Below, one piece after another: positions 35,204 to 43,630 of a DNA stretch of 64,000 bases. The stretch's first letter is position 1. Each line of letters starts with the position of its first letter. The notes below the pieces were generated by a model. It was not told where the DNA came from and did no database searches. It saw only the letters and a program-made list of their open reading frames with translations. The translations under genes and the position numbers were made by a program. The stretch covers positions 434,001-498,000 of the forward strand of contig CANNFQ010000001.1 of NCBI GenBank assembly GCA_947503925.1. The letters are read 5' to 3'. The stretch is from an uncultured Paracoccaceae bacterium (GTDB lineage: Bacteria > Pseudomonadota > Alphaproteobacteria > Rhodobacterales > Rhodobacteraceae).

Positions 35204-35710
35204 ATGGCCGATATCAAAGACCCGGAAAACACGATCATCATGACCCTGAAGGGTGGCGATGTGACCATTGAACTGCTGCCTGACGTGGCTCCCGCGCATT
35301 GCGCGCGCATGAAGGAACTGGCCCGCGCCGGTGCCTATGACAATGTGTGTTTTCACCGGGTGATTGATGGTTTCATGGCTCAGACGGGCGATGTGGCCAA
35401 TGGCAATATGGAGAAAGATTTCAACATCGGTCGTGCGGGTACGGGCGGTTCTGATCTGCCTGATCTGCCTGCCGAGTTTTCCAAGATCCCCCACGCCCGT
35501 GGGTCGTTGGGTGCTGCCCGGTCGCAGAACCCCAATTCCGCCAACAGCCAGTTTTTCATCAATTTCAGCGATAATGATTTCCTGAATGGTCAGTACACTG
35601 TCTATGGTCAGGTCACATCCGGGATGGAACATGTTGATGCGATCATGCGTGGCGAACCCCCGATGAACCCTGACCGGATGATCAGCGTCAAGGTGGCCGC
35701 CGATGTATAA
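35204..35710 (+). CDS. ppiB: cytoplasmic peptidyl-prolyl isomerase (cyclophilin)
   Basis: Cyclophilin of 168 residues catalysing cis-trans isomerisation of Xaa-Pro bonds. Active-site blocks are [37 protein letters not shown] and YTVYGQV. There is no signal peptide, so it should be cytoplasmic. Its 3' end overlaps the start of a second, exported cyclophilin by 8 bases, indicating an operon. Confidence 0.95.
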   Translation: MADIKDPENTIIMTLKGGDVTIELLPDVAPAHCARMKELARAGAYDNVCFHRVIDGFMAQTGDVANGNMEKDFNIGRAGTGGSDLPDLPAEFSKIPHARGSLGAARSQNPNSANSQFFINFSDNDFLNGQYTVYGQVTSGMEHVDAIMRGEPPMNPDRMISVKVAADV

Positions 35711-36248
35711 GATCGCCGCTGTTCTGGCCGTGATGGCCGCCCCGGCCTATAGCGCCGGGTTGGAGATTGATATCGCAGGCGAGGCCAATGGCACGATTGT
35801 CATTGACCTGTTTGAGGAGGTCGCCCCCAAGCATGTGGAACAGATCACGGCCATTGCTGCCGCTGGCAGCTATGATGGTGTTGTTTTTCACCGGGTGATT
35901 GATGGATTCATGGCCCAGACGGGTGATGTTGAAAACGGCATTCTGGGCAATGACCTGTCCCGCGCGGGTACGGGTGGCTCTGAATTCCCCGATATCCCGG
36001 CGGAGTTTTCGGACAAGCCGTTTGAACGTGGTGTGATCGGCATGGCCCGCGCGCAGAACCCCAATTCGGCCAATAGCCAGTTCTTCATTATGTTCGAACC
36101 CGGCTATTTCCTGAACGGTCAGTATACTGTTGTCGGCGAAGTGACCGAGGGCATGGAGATCGTTGACGCGATCAAGCGCGGTACCGGCGCCAATGGTGCC
36201 GTGATTGGCCAACCTGACGTGATGCAAGCGGTGCGCGTTACTGAATAA
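35703..36248 (+). CDS. exported peptidyl-prolyl isomerase (cyclophilin)
   Basis: Second cyclophilin, 181 residues, with a signal peptide ([19 protein letters not shown]) placing it in the periplasm. The same active-site blocks occur ([40 protein letters not shown]). It is a tandem paralogue of the upstream gene with altered location, and the two are translationally coupled. A terminator follows at 36260-36287. Confidence 0.93.
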   Translation: MYKIAAVLAVMAAPAYSAGLEIDIAGEANGTIVIDLFEEVAPKHVEQITAIAAAGSYDGVVFHRVIDGFMAQTGDVENGILGNDLSRAGTGGSEFPDIPAEFSDKPFERGVIGMARAQNPNSANSQFFIMFEPGYFLNGQYTVVGEVTEGMEIVDAIKRGTGANGAVIGQPDVMQAVRVTE

Positions 36249-36259
36249 CTATCTGATCA

Positions 36260-36287
36260 AGCCCCCTCACTTTGTTGCGAGGGGGCT
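36260..36287 (+). terminator. terminator after cyclophilin operon
   Basis: AGCCCCCTC and GAGGGGGCT form a 9-pair stem with a 10-base loop, 12 bases after the stop. The following T tract is weak. Confidence 0.65.
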
Positions 36288-36338
36288 GGTCGTATTTCTG
36301 GGCATCGGCCACTCTGACGCAAATTGTCGGAGAGACCC

Positions 36339-37304
36339 ATGCGCTTGATCCCCCTTATTGCCGCCCTTTGCTTTGCTGCCAGCACGGCCGCCGCCAGCCC
36401 GGAATTCTGGCGGTCTGAATGGCCCAATACTGATTTTGAACAGACCAGTGTTGAAAGCTGGGTTGAAATCATGTCTGGCGGGCCGCCCAAAGATGGCATT
36501 CCCGCACTTGATAACCCCACATTTGTGCCAGTCGCTGGCCTGGTTGGATTTTCACAGCGCGAACCTGTGATTACCCTGGAGATTGCGGGCGAAACACCCC
36601 GTGCCTATCCGATCCGTTATCTGACCTGGCATGAGATTGTGAATGATGAGGTGGGCGGCATTCCGGTGGCCGTGACCTTCTGCCCGTTGTGCAATTCAGG
36701 CATCACCTTTGACCGGCGCACTGATGCCGGCGTTCTGTCCTTTGGTGCTTCGGGCAAGCTGCGCAAATCCGACATGGTCATGTATGACCGCGAAACACAA
36801 AGCTGGTGGCAGCAGGCGATTGGTGAGGCGATTGTTGGCGATCTGACCGGCATCCAACTGGCCACGCTGCCCACATGGATGGAAAGCTGGGAGAGTTTTG
36901 TTGCCCGCAACCCTGATGGACTCGTCATGGCAGAGCCGAACTTTCCCCGCAGCTATGGCAGCAACCCTTATGTCAGCTATGACAGTTCGGCGCGCCCGTT
37001 CCTTTATTCCGGTGAAATGCCACCCCATGACATCCCGCCATTGGTCCGTGTCATCCGCGTTGGCGACATGGCGTGGCCGCTGACCCGACTGGCCGAAAAG
37101 GGTGCGATCACCGAGGATGGCGTAACGCTGACATGGGGCGAGGGGCAGGCATCTGCCCTTGATACCCGACAGATTGGTGCAGGCAAGGAAGTCGGCAATG
37201 TCCGGGTCAGGGACGCGGCGGGTGCCGACCTTGCGCATGACATCATGTTTGCCTTTGCCTTCCACGCGTTCTGGCCGGATGGAAAGTGGATGTTGGGCGG
37301 TTGA
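36339..37304 (+). CDS. exported DUF3179-domain protein
   Basis: Periplasmic protein of 321 residues with a signal peptide (MRLIPLIAALCFAASTAAAS). It belongs to the DUF3179 family, whose function is not established. Visible family parts are IRYLTWHEIVND, the Cys-containing VAVTFCPLCNSGITFDR, and FGASGKLRKSDMVMYDR followed by WWQQ. The CPLC pair could bind metal or be redox-active, which is inference. The start at 36339 has GGAGAG upstream. Confidence 0.85.
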   Translation: MRLIPLIAALCFAASTAAASPEFWRSEWPNTDFEQTSVESWVEIMSGGPPKDGIPALDNPTFVPVAGLVGFSQREPVITLEIAGETPRAYPIRYLTWHEIVNDEVGGIPVAVTFCPLCNSGITFDRRTDAGVLSFGASGKLRKSDMVMYDRETQSWWQQAIGEAIVGDLTGIQLATLPTWMESWESFVARNPDGLVMAEPNFPRSYGSNPYVSYDSSARPFLYSGEMPPHDIPPLVRVIRVGDMAWPLTRLAEKGAITEDGVTLTWGEGQASALDTRQIGAGKEVGNVRVRDAAGADLAHDIMFAFAFHAFWPDGKWMLGG

Positions 37305-37346
37305 TCACCGCTTGACAGCACCGCCGCGCGCTCATCTTGTGCGCGG

Positions 37347-38246
37347 ATGGAAAGCAAGACGCAGATCGATCTTTTTGGTGCCACGGCCCTGACGGGCTTT
37401 GCGCTGTTGCTGGCCTTTAATCAGATTGTGATCAAGGTCACGAATGAAGGGTTACAGCCGGTCTTTTTTGCTGGTGCCCGGTCTGCCGGGGCGGTGATTT
37501 GTATCTGGTTATGGATGCGCTGGCGTGGCATTCCGCTGCGCTTTGAAAAGGGTACCCGATCGGCCGGGTGGGCCGTTGGCCTGACATTTGCCTTCGAATT
37601 CTTGTGCATGTTTGTTGCCCTTGATCTGACGACCGTTGGTCGGTCGGCTGTGATCTTTTATTCGATGCCTGTCTGGCTGGCACTGATGTCGCATTTCGTG
37701 ATCCATGACGATCGGATGACGGGGGTGAAAGCGCTGGGTCTGGCGCTGGCCTTTGCCGGTGTCTGTCTGGCCATTCTTTTGCGGGACGAGGGGGCAGGGA
37801 ACCTTTGGGGTGATCTGGCGGCATTGGCAGCGGCCTGGGGGTGGGCCATCACCGCGCTGCTGGCGAAGGCATCCCCCTTGGCGCGGGTTCGACCGGAGAT
37901 ACAGCTGTTCTGGCAGGTAGCCGTTTCAGCCCCGATCCTGTTGCTGGCCGCCTTGTTTTTCGGGCCGCTGATCCGCGATCTGGCCCCGATCCATATTGCT
38001 GGCCTGATTTTTCAGATCGTGGTGGTCGTCAGTGCCGGATTCATCTTTTGGCTATGGCTTTTGTCGATCTATCCCGCCTCTGGCGTGGCATCGTTCAGCT
38101 TTCTGACGCCGGTGCTGGCGGTGGGGATGGGCTGGCTGTTGTTGGGTGAAGAGGTGGGGCCCGACCTGATTGGCGCGCTGGGTTTGGTGGCGGTGGGGCT
38201 GATTCTGATCAACCGGCCTGTCAGGTCCCGCAAAAGGTCCGCGTGA
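37347..38246 (+). CDS. EamA/DMT-family transporter
   Basis: Inner-membrane protein of 299 residues with ten predicted helices, arranged as two EamA repeats (about 12-145 and 158-290) of the drug/metabolite transporter superfamily. Such proteins usually export amino acids, nucleosides or small metabolites; the substrate cannot be told here. Its 3' end overlaps the convergent selO gene by 26 bases. Confidence 0.88.
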   Translation: MESKTQIDLFGATALTGFALLLAFNQIVIKVTNEGLQPVFFAGARSAGAVICIWLWMRWRGIPLRFEKGTRSAGWAVGLTFAFEFLCMFVALDLTTVGRSAVIFYSMPVWLALMSHFVIHDDRMTGVKALGLALAFAGVCLAILLRDEGAGNLWGDLAALAAAWGWAITALLAKASPLARVRPEIQLFWQVAVSAPILLLAALFFGPLIRDLAPIHIAGLIFQIVVVVSAGFIFWLWLLSIYPASGVASFSFLTPVLAVGMGWLLLGEEVGPDLIGALGLVAVGLILINRPVRSRKRSA

Positions 38247-39624
38247 CTTTTTCGTCCTCGGCCGGGGCGCGGGCATAGGCCGCTGTCGCCTCCGTTAGCG
38301 GGGCGTAGGGTTGCGTGACCGCCGCCAGCAGGTCGTGAAACCGGGTCAGATCGCCATTGCGACCGGCGCTGATTGCTTCTTCCACCCGGTGATTGCGGGG
38401 GATGATTTTGGGGTTGGTTGCGGCCATCAGTGCGGCATCGGGGCTGCGTTTTTGCCAACGGATCTGCCATTTGTCGAACGCATCCCTGTCGATGAACTGG
38501 TCGCATGCATTTTGCTGGCCAAGGGCAGCGAAACTGTTGGTGAAATCCGCCCCGTCCTTTGTCATCAGATCAAGCAGATCGGTGATCAACTGCCGGTCGT
38601 CATCAGTCGGCGTGTCAAGCCCGAGTTTCGCGCCGAAACTCATCAGCCACGCTTGTTCGTAAAGTGGCGGGAAGCGATGCACGGCGGCGGTGAAATCGTC
38701 GATTGCGGCATCCCGGTCAGGCATCAGGGGGATCAGCGCTGTGGCGAACTGCGCCATATTCCACGCCCCGATCCCGGGCTGGTTGGAATAGGCGTAGCGA
38801 CCATATTGGTCGATGGCGCTGAACACGGTGTCGGGGTGGAATGCGTCGATAAAAGCGCATGGCCCATAATCGATTGTTTCACCGGCGATGGAGACATTAT
38901 CGGTGTTCATCACCCCGTGTATGAATCCCAGTGACATCCATTTCGCGATGAGTTTGGCATAGTTTGCGATGACCGCGTCCAGCAGATCGGCGGGGCCTGT
39001 CGCATCCGGGTAATGCCGGGCGATCACGTGCTCGGTGAGTGCCTGTAACGCCTGCATATCGCCACGCGCGGCAAAGAATTGGAAGGTGCCAACCCGGATG
39101 TGACTTTGTGCTGTGCGGGTGATGATAGCACCGGGCAGGATTTCTTCGCGATAGACATTTTCGCCGGTTGTGACGGCGGCCAGGGCACGGGTCGTTGGGA
39201 CGCCAAGCGCGTGCATCGCCTCGCTCACCAAATATTCGCGCATGACCGGGCCAAGCCAGGCGCGCCCGTCGCCACCCCGTGAATAGGGGGTCGGGCCGGA
39301 GCCTTTCAACTGGATATCGCGGCGGGTGCCGTCGGTTCCGATCACCTCACCCAGCAGGATCGCGCGCCCGTCACCCAGCTGCGGATTCCAGTTGCCGAAC
39401 TGGTGGCCTGCATAAACCTGCGCGAGGGGGGTGGCCCCGTCGGGCAGGTGGTTTCCGGCGAAGATCTGGACGGCCTCTGGCGTGCTTATCGTGTCGATGC
39501 CGAGTGCAGCGGCTAATGCATCGTTTGTGGCGACGATCTGTGGCTGGGCCACCGGCGTGGGAGCCATCGCGGTGAACATCTGCGGGGGTAGGGTGGCGTA
39601 GCTGTTATCAAAAGGGATTTTCAT
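38221..39624 (-). CDS. selO: SelO-family protein adenylyltransferase (YdiU)
   Basis: Pseudokinase-fold enzyme that transfers AMP from ATP to protein side chains, linked to redox stress in other organisms. It has 467 residues. Key blocks are VYAGHQFGNWNPQLGDGRAI, the KGSGPTPYSRGGDGRAWLGP loop, and MNTDNVSIAGETIDYGPCAF with the metal-binding Asn and Asp. It starts 4 bases inside the stop of the upstream nucleoside hydrolase (ATGA), so the two are co-translated. Confidence 0.93.
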   Translation of the reverse strand: MKIPFDNSYATLPPQMFTAMAPTPVAQPQIVATNDALAAALGIDTISTPEAVQIFAGNHLPDGATPLAQVYAGHQFGNWNPQLGDGRAILLGEVIGTDGTRRDIQLKGSGPTPYSRGGDGRAWLGPVMREYLVSEAMHALGVPTTRALAAVTTGENVYREEILPGAIITRTAQSHIRVGTFQFFAARGDMQALQALTEHVIARHYPDATGPADLLDAVIANYAKLIAKWMSLGFIHGVMNTDNVSIAGETIDYGPCAFIDAFHPDTVFSAIDQYGRYAYSNQPGIGAWNMAQFATALIPLMPDRDAAIDDFTAAVHRFPPLYEQAWLMSFGAKLGLDTPTDDDRQLITDLLDLMTKDGADFTNSFAALGQQNACDQFIDRDAFDKWQIRWQKRSPDAALMAATNPKIIPRNHRVEEAISAGRNGDLTRFHDLLAAVTQPYAPLTEATAAYARAPAEDEKVTRTFCGT

Positions 39625-40562
39625 AACCGGGCGAGCCGGGCGGCCAGAAGCGCATAAAATCCTGAGGCATCGATGTCTTTCATGAACATCGCGTTCTTGG
39701 GCCGGTCAGTGACCCGCCACCAATCGGCGACCGTCATGCCGAGGGTCAGCTCAGATTCTGTTTCGATCTCTACATTGATTTGCCGCCCCTGAAACAGCTG
39801 CGGTTCGATGAGATAGGCGATGGTGCATGGGTCATGCAGCGGCGCGCCTTCGGAGCCGTATTTTTCCATGTCGAACCGTTCGAAGAAATCGGTCCAAGCG
39901 GCGACCATGTCGCCGACCTTGCTATTCATCGACCGGAATGCATCGATCCGTGGCTTTGTGGTCAGCGCCTTGTGGGTCACGTCCAGCGGCATGACCGTCA
40001 GGGGCACACCCGCACCAAAGACGATTTTCGCCGCTTCGGGATCGACAAAGATGTTGAATTCGGCGGTGGGGGTGATGTTGCCCACCTCGAAATAGGCACC
40101 GCCCATCAAAACAATTTCCTGAATGCGCGGGATGATGTCAGGCGCGCGCTGGAACGCGGTGGCAATATTGGTCAGCGGGCCGATGGGGCAGAGGGTGACT
40201 GTACCCGCAGGTTCGCGGCGCAGGGTGTCGATGATGAAGTCAACGCCGTGTTGGTCCTGTAACTGCATTTTGGGGTCATCAAGCTGTGGACCGTCCAACC
40301 CGGTTTTGCCATGCACATGTTCTGCGGTGACCAGTTTGCGGGTCAGGGGCGCGTCGCAGCCTGCGAAGACTTTGACATCGGGCCGCCCGGCCAGTTCACA
40401 GACGATGCGCGCATTCTTGGCTGTCAATTCAAGAGGCACATTTCCGGCGACTGCCGTAATACCCAAAAGATCGATATCTTCGGGGGATGCCAGAGCCAGC
40501 AAGATCGCGACGGCGTCGTCCTGCCCTGGATCGGTATCGATGATGATTTTCCGTACTGCCAT
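39621..40562 (-). CDS. nucleoside hydrolase, IunH family
   Basis: Calcium-dependent hydrolase that splits ribonucleosides to base and ribose, 313 residues. The metal-binding motif is IIIDTDPGQDDAVAILLAL at the N-terminus. VLMGGAYFEVGNITPTAEFN and DPEAAKIVFGAGVPLTVMPL are family blocks, and a C-terminal Asp lies in GAPLHDPCTIAYL. The start at 40562 is chosen by homology; upstream frame to 40655 is not conserved-looking. It forms a two-gene operon with selO. Confidence 0.92.
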   Translation of the reverse strand: MAVRKIIIDTDPGQDDAVAILLALASPEDIDLLGITAVAGNVPLELTAKNARIVCELAGRPDVKVFAGCDAPLTRKLVTAEHVHGKTGLDGPQLDDPKMQLQDQHGVDFIIDTLRREPAGTVTLCPIGPLTNIATAFQRAPDIIPRIQEIVLMGGAYFEVGNITPTAEFNIFVDPEAAKIVFGAGVPLTVMPLDVTHKALTTKPRIDAFRSMNSKVGDMVAAWTDFFERFDMEKYGSEGAPLHDPCTIAYLIEPQLFQGRQINVEIETESELTLGMTVADWWRVTDRPKNAMFMKDIDASGFYALLAARLARL

Positions 40563-40909
40563 TGATATGCCTCTGCGCTTGTTGTGACTACATTGTCCTG
40601 CGCTTGGGGCCGGGGCAAGGGGCTGGTGTTGCTGCCCTGGCATTTCAAGGCGCAATCGACCCGTTTGATGCCATCTGGCCGCGAAGGCCGCAGTTCGCCG
40701 GAAACATGTTGTTACATCGGTAAATCCTTGCTTGTTGTTACAAAATCAGAAACGTCGGCGCTGTTTTGCGCATGATTGTTTCAGTTTTTGGCAGCGCTGC
40801 GCCGTCTTTGGGGGTTTTTGATCGCACCCATGGTAAACCGGGCCGCGCGACGCCATTTCTATTTGTGAAGGCGCAAGACCTTCTTACATGTCCCAAAAGG
40901 AGAACCAAA
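40563..40909. other. intergenic region without a recognised gene
   Basis: This 347-base gap separates the divergent nucleoside hydrolase and EF-hand genes. TGTTGTTACA occurs twice in direct orientation at 40707-40716 and 40733-40742. A GC-rich palindromic stretch near 40790-40810 is followed by a T-rich sequence. No coding frame here looks real. Confidence 0.4.
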
Positions 40910-41161
40910 ATGACCCGTATTATGAAGCTGCTGACACCCCTTGCTGTTGTTACTGCGCTGGCTGCACCAGCTTTTGCACAGGACGCCGCAATCGATGTGA
41001 ACGGCGATGGGATGTACAGCTTTCCTGAGTTGCAGGCCGTGATGCCTGACATGACCGAAGATGATTTTACAGCGCTCGACAGCACCGGCGACGGCCTTCT
41101 GGATGTTGACGAGATCTCTGTCGCAACAGAAGCTGGCTTGCTGCCGGCAACTGATGGCTAA
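40910..41161 (+). CDS. small secreted EF-hand protein
   Basis: Protein of 83 residues with a signal peptide (MTRIMKLLTPLAVVTALAAP, cleavage after AFA). The mature part has two EF-hand calcium loops, DVNGDGMYSFPE and DSTGDGLLDVDE, both with the acidic residues needed at positions 1, 3, 5 and 12. AAGGAG precedes the ATG at 40910. It may act as a calcium buffer or sensor in the periplasm. A strong terminator follows. Confidence 0.85.
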   Translation: MTRIMKLLTPLAVVTALAAPAFAQDAAIDVNGDGMYSFPELQAVMPDMTEDDFTALDSTGDGLLDVDEISVATEAGLLPATDG

Positions 41162-41235
41162 CTGACAGCCTCTGTCAGATAGGCCAAGGCCCCTCGCGTC
41201 GCGCCCCAATCGGACGCGGGGGGCTGCAACCCTAG

Positions 41236-41271
41236 CGCCCGCCCGGAACCTCCCCCCGGGCGGGCGTTTTT
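41236..41271 (+). terminator. terminator between EF-hand gene and ilvN
   Basis: CGCCCGCCCGG and CCGGGCGGGCG form an 11-pair stem followed by TTTTT. It serves the EF-hand gene (+). The convergent ilvN stop falls within the T run, so the same stem could also stop ilvN transcription. Confidence 0.8.
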
Positions 41272-41836
41272 ATGTGTCAGAGCCGCGAGACAGAGCCGCC
41301 ACGCCGGTCCGCGCGATTTCTTCAAGTCCAAGTGGCTGCATCAGTTCTGCGAAAGCGTCGATCTTTTCGGATGTGCCGGTGATTTCAAACACAAACGATT
41401 CCAAGGTGCTATCGACCACATTTGCCCTGAAAATATCGGCAAGACGGATGGCCTCGATCCTATGATCGCCAGTGCCAACGACCTTGAACAGGGCCAGTTC
41501 GCGCTCTACCGACGGCCCTTCGACGGTCAGATCATTGACATTATGGACATCGACGATCCGACCCAGCTGCGCCTTGATCTGGTTGATGATCTGCGGTGTG
41601 CCGGTGGTCACAATGGTGATACGCGACCGGTGGCCCAGATGATCAACCTCTGCCACGGTCAGGCTGTCGATATTGTAGCCCCGACCCGAGAAAAGTCCAA
41701 TGACGCGGGCCAGGACGCCGGGTTCGTTTTCGACCAGAACGGCCAGCGTGTGCTGTTCTTCCTTATCGGAAAACGTGGGCCGGAGTTCGTAGGCCGAATG
41801 GCTGGTGGCGCCTTTTTTGATTTTAAGCGGTGACAT
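41270..41836 (-). CDS. ilvN: acetohydroxyacid synthase small subunit
   Basis: Regulatory subunit (188 residues) of the enzyme that starts valine, leucine and isoleucine synthesis; its ACT domain binds valine. HTLAVLVENEPGVLARVIGL and FSGRGYNIDSLTVAEV mark the ACT domain, followed by the ALS_ss C-terminal domain. The start at 41836 follows the family N-terminus. It lies 13 bases after a membrane glycosyltransferase-like gene rather than next to ilvI, which is unusual. IlvH is an equivalent name. Confidence 0.95.
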   Translation of the reverse strand: MSPLKIKKGATSHSAYELRPTFSDKEEQHTLAVLVENEPGVLARVIGLFSGRGYNIDSLTVAEVDHLGHRSRITIVTTGTPQIINQIKAQLGRIVDVHNVNDLTVEGPSVERELALFKVVGTGDHRIEAIRLADIFRANVVDSTLESFVFEITGTSEKIDAFAELMQPLGLEEIARTGVAALSRGSDT

Positions 41837-41849
41837 GGTCGGCGTCCTT

Positions 41850-43046
41850 TCAGGTTTCTTGTTTCGGTGTTCCGCGGGCAGCCTGCGCAAGACATAGACC
41901 AAGGGTCAGAAGCAGCACAGGGGGGATGAAGAAAACGGGGGGCAGAAGTGTACCATTGCCGATTGTTGCGGCGTACCAGACGGAAAGTCCGGGTCCGCAC
42001 CAGGCGAGAAATACAGCGATGCCGAACATTGGTCCAATCGCACATTTTCTGGCCTTCAGCAGAAACATCGCGGCGATCCCGAGGAATGCGGCATCATAGT
42101 ACCAAAGATAGGGAGTTGCGACGGGGATGGCCGCAAACAGAACGCCTGCAGCGATATCGGAGTGAACCGTATATTTACGCCAGACAACAAACACCATCGC
42201 TGCCAGCAGCAAGGCAAGGCCAAGATTTGCGACAACGGCAGTTTGCGGCGCAATCCCGAGACGCACCAGAGCAGCGGAAATACTTGTCATCTTATCGAGG
42301 TTGCCCAGTTCATTCATGTTGCCGATTGCGTGATATGCAGAGACATCCCGCCAAGTAGACCAGTACTCCGCCCCATAGTGTAGAATTGCGCCTGCGTGGA
42401 TCGTTACGGTTGTCAGGGCTGCGGCGATGATGGTCCGGAATGCCCAAATTGCAACCAATGCCGCGGGGATCAGCAAACCAAGTGTCGGCTTGATCGTCAG
42501 GCAACCGATCAATACGCCCGCGAGTATTGGTCGATCTGCTCGCATGGCTGCGATTGCGCCAAGTAGGCCGGCAATCCACAGCAAGCTAAATTGCCCAGCC
42601 ATAAGCGCGGGCAGCATTGCGGGGGCAAGCAGGGTCGCGACGAAGGTGCCGTTGCGGTGCCGGGTGAAGTTACGCAGCGCTACCGCAAGTGCGGTGAGTG
42701 AGAGGACGTTGAACAGCCCCCATGCCGGGAGAAATGGCAACATAGCAAACGGCGCGAGAAGGAGCATGGCGGGTGCAGGATGTACCCAAGGCAACCATTT
42801 CGTCGAACAGGTGCCGTAGGCCGCGCGCAGCGCATCCTGATCAAAGGCGAGCAATGGCGTGCCCTGAACCCCGAAACCTCCGGCGGCCCAGAAGACATGG
42901 AAATCAATAACTTTTTCCGTACAATCGCCGGTTCCTGGGCGATCAATACCGTTGGTCGCGAATGCTGCCAAAAGTAAAAGGCCAGCCACCACATTCAGCC
43001 AGGCCAATTGTCGGCCGAGGCGGCGGCCGTCGCCTACTTTAATCAT
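41850..43046 (-). CDS. GT87/DUF2029-type membrane glycosyltransferase
   Basis: Polytopic membrane protein of 398 residues with about ten helices and the DUF2029 (GT87) pattern. This includes an early acidic loop, IDFHVFWAAGGFGVQGTPLL, followed by the WVHPAPAMLLLAPFAMLP region. Related proteins use polyprenyl-phosphate sugars to build cell-surface glycans. AGGAGG lies just before the ATG at 43046. It sits between ilvI and ilvN and may be co-transcribed with ilvN; no functional link to amino-acid synthesis is apparent. Confidence 0.8.
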   Translation of the reverse strand: MIKVGDGRRLGRQLAWLNVVAGLLLLAAFATNGIDRPGTGDCTEKVIDFHVFWAAGGFGVQGTPLLAFDQDALRAAYGTCSTKWLPWVHPAPAMLLLAPFAMLPFLPAWGLFNVLSLTALAVALRNFTRHRNGTFVATLLAPAMLPALMAGQFSLLWIAGLLGAIAAMRADRPILAGVLIGCLTIKPTLGLLIPAALVAIWAFRTIIAAALTTVTIHAGAILHYGAEYWSTWRDVSAYHAIGNMNELGNLDKMTSISAALVRLGIAPQTAVVANLGLALLLAAMVFVVWRKYTVHSDIAAGVLFAAIPVATPYLWYYDAAFLGIAAMFLLKARKCAIGPMFGIAVFLAWCGPGLSVWYAATIGNGTLLPPVFFIPPVLLLTLGLCLAQAARGTPKQET

Positions 43047-43180
43047 TGCGCCTCCTGACTTTGCGTCGGGGCGCAATTTCCCCTGCAACACCGAGCAGGA
43101 TGGTGGTGCAAGGTATGGCCGGACCAATATTCAGTGCGCGGGATAGCATGACATTTCCATAAGTCTGAGGTCAGATTTGT

Positions 43181-43215
43181 GTCGGCAAGACGTCGGACCC
43201 TGCTGGACTGTCGGC
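43181..43215. repeat. GTCGGC repeat cluster, second site
   Basis: GTCGGC at 43181 and GTCGGA at 43192 are again 11 bases apart, with another GTCGGC at 43210. This resembles the array at 32110-32137 and also lies upstream of a minus-strand gene. Confidence 0.55.
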
Positions 43216-43222
43216 GAAGTTA

Positions 43223-43627
43223 TTATCCATCTTCTAGCTGTATTTTGCTTACGGTTTCATCAGATGTCAGGATGCTCATGATTTGATCTCTGAGTTGGCT
43301 GACGCCTGGTTCAGCATGATGCTTCCTGAACCAATTTCGGACGTAAGGTTTTTTCGGAATGAACTGCACGAGGTGATCTTCGCCCTCGTTGCTGTGGCAC
43401 CCGAACCCCAGTCGGTAGGAGGCATCATGTTGGATTTCATGATACCACCCCCAGTCCTCTGCGCAGCGAAAGGTCACCTTGACGCCGATCTTGTCCAGTT
43501 CGGCGGTAAGGTAGTCGCTTAGCTGTCTCCCGAAGATACCCGGATTAATGTAGTCGTCACTTTCTTCATCGCGTTCCGCCGGTGTTGGGTGGAACTTCGA
43601 TGACGAGAAGGTAATGATCTTATCCAT
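43223..43627 (-). CDS. hypothetical soluble protein within ilv region
   Basis: Protein of 134 residues, not recognised. It is soluble and aromatic-rich, with a central W-G-W-Y-H-E motif (CAEDWGWYHEIQHDASYRLG) and a C-terminal helix. It starts 3 bases after the ilvI stop, with only a weak ribosome site, so translation may depend on ilvI. Its presence between ilvI and ilvN is unexplained. Confidence 0.65.
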   Translation of the reverse strand: MDKIITFSSSKFHPTPAERDEESDDYINPGIFGRQLSDYLTAELDKIGVKVTFRCAEDWGWYHEIQHDASYRLGFGCHSNEGEDHLVQFIPKKPYVRNWFRKHHAEPGVSQLRDQIMSILTSDETVSKIQLEDG

Positions 43628-43630
43628 GAC

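Noticed and set aside
40780-40830. Small RNA or terminator candidate before the EF-hand gene
   Set aside because: A short GC-rich palindrome followed by Ts exists, but the stem is weak and there is no upstream gene on that strand for it to terminate.
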